Below are positions 6,523-9,898 of a stretch of 9,898 bases of DNA, one piece after another. Both the position numbers and the translations under genes were made by a program. The notes beneath the pieces are model-generated. The model did no database searches. It was not told the DNA's origin and saw only the letters and a list, made by a program, of their open reading frames with translations. The stretch is from DRKI01 sp011051875 (lineage in GTDB: Bacteria; Desulfobacterota; Desulfobulbia; Desulfobulbales; Desulfobulbaceae). The stretch covers positions 1-9,898 of the forward strand of contig JALXDL010000114.1 in assembly GCA_026990385.1 (NCBI GenBank), in the 5' to 3' direction. Each line of letters starts with the position of its first letter. Position 1 is the stretch's first letter.

Positions 6523-8663
6523 GCCCCTTCCCGGCCCATCCCGTCCAGCCGTGACCTGTCCGGGGTATAGACCACGAAGACCGGGAACCGGCAGTAGTGG
6601 ACCACCGAGTTGGCCAGGGACCCGAAGATGAGACGCCTGAAACGTCGCCGCCGGGCCGCGGTCATGATAACCAGGTTATGGGTCCTGGCGCTGTCCAGGA
6701 TCGACTCCAGCCTTGATTCCGCCGCCTCGACCCGGAAGTCGGTCCTGACGTCCACCAGGTGCAGGTCCAGCCACTGCCGGAGCTGTTCCCCGGCGGTCCG
6801 GATCTCGCGCCGGCTGCAGTCGGCATGGAGCAGGTGGAGAAAGGTGATCTCCGGCTGGACGGCCGTGGCCAGGGCCTCGAGGACCGGCAGCAGCTCGTCG
6901 AGTTCGCCGGCGGCGAGAAAGGGGACCAGCAGCCGGTCGCAGGAGAGAGTACCCGCGAAACGGACCGCAACCAGGGGACAGAGTATATTGGCCGCAACCT
7001 CGTCCAGGACCTTCTGGAAAGCCAGCGGATTGCGGCCCAGGGGATAGGCCAGGACCACGGCCCGGGCATCGTTGTATTCCACGGCCGAAACCAGGCCCGA
7101 GGCCAGGCTGTCATGGATCGCCTCGGTGAGCAGCGGGTAACCGAGCCCCCTGGCCTCGTCGATCTCCGGCAGGAACATGGCGGCGAGTTCCTCCTCGCTT
7201 TTCCGGCCCCGTTCCGACCTGTCCAGGATCCGCACCGACATGGGCAGGGCATGGTAGTGGTGGGCCAGGATGGTGGCGACCCGGGCCAGGCCGCGGGCCG
7301 TGGCCGCGTGACATGCCCCGAACACCACCACGCTCTCGGGATGCGCCGGCGGATGCAGAGGTTCCCGGGACCACGGCGCCAGCCTGACCCCCTGCGGTCC
7401 GCGCAGCCAGGAGTCACAGGCCCGGCCGCGTAGCTCGCCGCACTGGGGATGACCCTGGCGCTCTTCGGTCTCTCCGGCCCGGTCCAGGGTGAGGTGGACC
7501 AGGAGCGGACCGCCAAGCTCGGAGAGCACGACCCCGGCCAGGACCACCGGCGTGATGATGGTGGTCCAGGCCGCGATGCGCGGATCGCTGCTGATCATGA
7601 AGACCAGGCCGATGGCCACCCCGGCCTGGGGAATCAGGGCCAGGCCGAGATAGTTGCGGACCATGGCCGGCGCACCGGACAGGATGGCGCCGAGCCAGGT
7701 GCCGCCATACTTGCCCAGGATGCGGGCAACGAAGTAGACCAGGCCGACCCAGCCCGCCAGCCGCAGGGCCGCCAGGTCGAGATGGGCTCCGGCCAGGGTG
7801 AAGAAGAGAACATAGATTGGTGGCTCGAAGGCGTTGAGCGCCCGGAACAGCCGCACGTCCCGTTCGGCCCGGTTGATGATCACGAACCCGGCCATCATGC
7901 CGGCCAGAAGCGGCGACAGGCCCAGCAAACGGGTGGTCTCGCCGCAGAGCAGGAGCAGGGCCAGGCCTCCGGTGAGCATCTCGCCCCGCCGGTGCAGCCG
8001 GTGCAGCACGATGTCGATGAGCAGTCCCGTTGCCACGCCCATGAGCAGTGAAAAAACGATCTCATAGACGCTGGCCAGCACCGCGTGCACCAACCCAGCC
8101 TGCTGGCCGACGAGCTGATGGGCCGCGGACATGGCCATGCCGAAGATGATGATGGCGATACCGTCATCCACTGCCACCACGGCCATGAGGGTGGCGGTGA
8201 GCGGTCCACGGGCGCCCTGCTCCCGCACCACGTGCAGGATGGCGGCCGGCGCGGTGGCCACGGCCACGGCGCCCAGGAGCAGCGAAAGGACCAGCCGTTC
8301 ACGGAACTGTCCCGGATCACCCAGGAGCCAGGTGGTGCAAAGGACAGCCGCCACAACCATAACAAAGGCTCCCAGGGCCTGGACCACCGAGATGTAGCCC
8401 ACATCCCTGGCAATGGCACCAAGGCGGCGCAGCTCGATATGTTCGCCGATGCCGAAGGCGATGAGCATGAGCGCGATCTGGGTGAAGTGGTCCAGCCGGT
8501 GGCCCATGGTTGCCATGGTGATCAGGCCCAGGCCCGACGGTCCGAGGACCAGGCCGGCCAGGATGAATCCCGTGACCGACGGCAGCCGGACCAGCTGGGC
8601 GAGCTTGGCAAAGAGCAGTCCGCTGGCCAGCAGAATGGCAATGCCGAAGGTCACTTCCTGCAT
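6519..8663 (-). CDS. CPA2 cation/proton antiporter with C-terminal universal stress protein region
   Basis: The 714-residue protein has an N-terminal transport domain of about 390 residues with 12-13 helices of the Na+/H+ exchanger (PF00999) fold. It keeps the broken-helix motif TAPA at 137-140, the ion-binding pair D166-D167 in AVVAVDDGIAI, and K318 in RILGKYGG, the set seen in electrogenic NapA-type exchangers rather than the Gln-Asp of KefC. Residues 395-440 are a hydrophilic linker. Residues 441-570 and 573-698 look like two universal-stress-protein-like modules; the second ends in GSLANSVVHYCRFPVFVV, the classical end of that fold, while the first is more diverged. No RCK/TrkA-N domain is present. 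It should act in the inner membrane in Na+, K+ or pH balance, with the cytoplasmic part as a nucleotide- or stress-responsive gate (inference). ATG at 8663 has GGAGAA 8 bases upstream and overlaps the previous gene by 13 bases. Confidence 0.92.
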   Translation of the reverse strand: MQEVTFGIAILLASGLLFAKLAQLVRLPSVTGFILAGLVLGPSGLGLITMATMGHRLDHFTQIALMLIAFGIGEHIELRRLGAIARDVGYISVVQALGAFVMVVAAVLCTTWLLGDPGQFRERLVLSLLLGAVAVATAPAAILHVVREQGARGPLTATLMAVVAVDDGIAIIIFGMAMSAAHQLVGQQAGLVHAVLASVYEIVFSLLMGVATGLLIDIVLHRLHRRGEMLTGGLALLLLCGETTRLLGLSPLLAGMMAGFVIINRAERDVRLFRALNAFEPPIYVLFFTLAGAHLDLAALRLAGWVGLVYFVARILGKYGGTWLGAILSGAPAMVRNYLGLALIPQAGVAIGLVFMISSDPRIAAWTTIITPVVLAGVVLSELGGPLLVHLTLDRAGETEERQGHPQCGELRGRACDSWLRGPQGVRLAPWSREPLHPPAHPESVVVFGACHAATARGLARVATILAHHYHALPMSVRILDRSERGRKSEEELAAMFLPEIDEARGLGYPLLTEAIHDSLASGLVSAVEYNDARAVVLAYPLGRNPLAFQKVLDEVAANILCPLVAVRFAGTLSCDRLLVPFLAAGELDELLPVLEALATAVQPEITFLHLLHADCSRREIRTAGEQLRQWLDLHLVDVRTDFRVEAAESRLESILDSARTHNLVIMTAARRRRFRRLIFGSLANSVVHYCRFPVFVVYTPDRSRLDGMGREGA

Positions 8664-9064
8664 GAACGGGATTCTCCATGGTTTCCGGTTTCCGGCGGGG
8701 CGAGCAACCGGTCCACCTGCCGCCGCAACCGGTCCCGGTCTCCGGCCGGCACCAGGGCCAGCAACTCTTCCGCCGCCGCGGCAAGATGCGTCTCCAGGGC
8801 AAGGTCATCCTCTGCCAGCTGCCCGGCATGTTCGACGGCAATGATGGAGGCCGCCAGTTCCACCCCCTCCCTGTCGTCCAGGAGCAGGGCCGCCCAGAGC
8901 AGATGATCGGCCCTGGGGTTGATCTTGGGATCCCGGACCCAGAAGGCGGGCGGCATCCGGACCACGGCCAGTTTCTTGGTCAGGGCCGCCCGGAACCACT
9001 GCCTGAGCCGGACCGGGTCCGGCTGTCCGCCCCGGCCCGGGGCTGCCATCATCTCGCTGAACAT
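8651..9064 (-). CDS. Hypothetical protein, translationally coupled to the antiporter
   Basis: The 137-residue product starts at the ATG at 9064, preceded by GAGGGAG about 6 bases upstream; an in-frame ATG 17 codons earlier (9115) has no such site and adds an Arg-rich stretch unlike a conserved start. The protein is soluble, with no signal peptide or membrane helix. Residues 16-45 contain RLRQWFRAALTKKLAVVRMP, then FWVRDPKINPRADHLLWAAL, and from about residue 57 on it appears almost all alpha-helical, rich in Ala, Leu and Glu. Its 3' end overlaps the antiporter gene by 13 bases, which suggests a partner or regulator of that transporter (inference from position only). I do not recognise a family. 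Confidence 0.75.
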   Translation of the reverse strand: MFSEMMAAPGRGGQPDPVRLRQWFRAALTKKLAVVRMPPAFWVRDPKINPRADHLLWAALLLDDREGVELAASIIAVEHAGQLAEDDLALETHLAAAAEELLALVPAGDRDRLRRQVDRLLAPPETGNHGESRSCRK

Positions 9065-9147
9065 CTGGTCTCCCTCTCCCGCGGCCCTGAACCGCGCCCG
9101 CCCCTGCAGGCGCAACAGACCGCACCCTGTGTTCCCTCTTCAGTCCC

Positions 9148-9177
9148 GGCCCGGACCATTGTACCCGAACCGGGGCC
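9148..9177 (-). promoter_or_regulatory. Candidate promoter -10 inside a GC-rich inverted repeat
   Basis: In the 142-base gap between dinB and the 137-aa gene, the minus strand reads TACAAT (9163 down to 9158), a good -10 hexamer in very GC-rich surroundings, but the -35 position (TTTTCC about 17 bases upstream) is weak. It lies in the loop of an inverted repeat whose arms are GGCCCGG (9148-9154) and CCGGGGCC (9170-9177, one bulged G). The repeat could instead be a terminator for dinB, but there is no T-run. If the promoter is real it would drive the four-gene operon with a leader of about 85 bases. Confidence 0.3.
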
Positions 9178-9206
9178 ACAGGAAAACTCCGGAACCGATG
9201 GAAAGA

Positions 9207-9898
9207 TCAGCCGCCCTGCCGGGGCAGGGGAACAAACGGCAACGGCAGTTGCCGACAGGCGCCCTCCGGTATCCCGGCCAGGCCGGAGACCGTGATCCCC
9301 AGCAGGCGCACCTTGTTCCTTCCGGCCGCGGTGGCGGCCAGCAGGCCCGGGACATGGCCCATGATATCTCCGGAATCCATGAACAGGATACCCGGTGTCC
9401 GGGAGCGGGTAACCGTTGTGAAGTCCCGGTAGCGCACCTTGAGGGTCAGGGTGCGGCCGCAGATGCGGCGCTGCTCCAGGGCGCCGCCGACGCGGTCGGC
9501 CAGGTCGGCAAGAATGGTCAGCATCTGCTGCCGGTCCCCGGTGTCGCGGGCCAGGGTGGTCTCGGCGCCGATGGACCGCCGCTCCCGGCGCGGCCGGACC
9601 GGGCGGCGGTCAATACCACGGGCGATATCGAAAAAGAACTCTCCGGCCTTGCCAAAGACGGCTACCAGTTCGCGACGGCTGTAGCGGTACAGGTCCGCGC
9701 CGGTGCGGATGCCGAGCGCCTGCATCCGCCGTTCGGTAACCGGGCCCACGCCGAAAAACCTGCCCACCGGCAGCCGGTGGATGAAGGCCAGGGCCTGCTC
9801 GGGCCGGATCACGGTCAGGCCGTCGGGCTTGTTCATGTCCGAGGCGACCTTGGCGAGAAACTTGTTGCAGGAGACACCGGCCGAGGCGGTGAGGCCGG
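9207..9898 (-). CDS. dinB: DNA polymerase IV, Y-family (partial, 5' end outside window)
   Basis: The 229 visible residues are the C-terminal two-thirds of DinB, the error-prone Y-family polymerase used in translesion synthesis. The reading frame runs off the right edge, beginning GLTASAGVSCNKFLAKVASD followed by MNKPDG, the conserved end of the palm. Next are the thumb helix-hairpin-helix (LPVGRFFGVGPVTERRMQALG), the linker, and the little-finger domain starting RSIGAETTLARDTGD and ending KVRLLGITVSGL. The terminal QLPLPF aligns with the place of the beta-clamp-binding motif in E. coli Pol IV (QLVLGL), so clamp docking is probable. The metal-binding acidic residues and the start codon are outside the window. 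No LexA site can be assessed because the promoter is missing. Confidence 0.95.
   Translation of the reverse strand, partial: GLTASAGVSCNKFLAKVASDMNKPDGLTVIRPEQALAFIHRLPVGRFFGVGPVTERRMQALGIRTGADLYRYSRRELVAVFGKAGEFFFDIARGIDRRPVRPRRERRSIGAETTLARDTGDRQQMLTILADLADRVGGALEQRRICGRTLTLKVRYRDFTTVTRSRTPGILFMDSGDIMGHVPGLLAATAAGRNKVRLLGITVSGLAGIPEGACRQLPLPFVPLPRQGG

Noticed and set aside
8085..8906. Plus-strand open frame opposite the start of the antiporter
   Set aside because: His/Asp/Gly-rich antisense shadow crossing the boundary of two real genes.
1..9898. CRISPR array, tRNA or rRNA genes, insertion sequences, integrases
   Set aside because: No spaced direct repeats, no cloverleaf or rRNA-like stretch, and no transposase or recombinase motif in any frame were seen.

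Overview
The window is GC-rich Gram-negative bacterial DNA; an outer-membrane porin with a Sec signal peptide shows the organism has two membranes. The mix of genes (DcaP-like porin, Mut7-C RNase with a ubiquitin-like domain, long YgiQ radical-SAM protein, CPA2 antiporter fused to stress-protein domains) and the codon use fit Desulfobacterota, perhaps a Desulfobulbales-type sulfate reducer. That assignment is an impression from protein character, not from a marker gene.

Left part, + strand (1-2490): the last 19 codons of an unidentified gene, then 5 bases later a Mut7-C protein (68-847). A 290-base non-coding leader (848-1137) follows. It contains an AT-rich promoter-like patch, a large imperfect stem-loop and a hairpin plus T6 with the form of an intrinsic terminator, ending only 14 bases before the Shine-Dalgarno of a DcaP-like porin (1138-2490). 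A 13-bp perfect inverted repeat separates the porin from the convergent minus-strand genes.

Right part, - strand (read from right to left): the 3' two-thirds of dinB (DNA polymerase IV), a 142-base gap with a possible promoter, then a tightly packed group: an orphan 137-aa protein, a CPA2 cation/proton antiporter carrying a universal-stress-protein region, a YhiN/HI0933-type flavoprotein and a YgiQ-type radical-SAM protein. These four overlap by 13, 4 and up to 3 bases, so they are almost certainly co-transcribed and translationally coupled. A 77-base gap leads to an orphan polytopic membrane protein (2586-3434), which may be the last gene of this operon or a separate unit.

Most genes are conserved and ordinary. 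The two spots that are not explained by known families are the porin leader, which looks like an attenuator or riboswitch-type control element not matching any class I could recognise by eye, and the two orphan genes that flank the antiporter/redox operon. No tRNA, rRNA, CRISPR array, transposase or integrase was seen.
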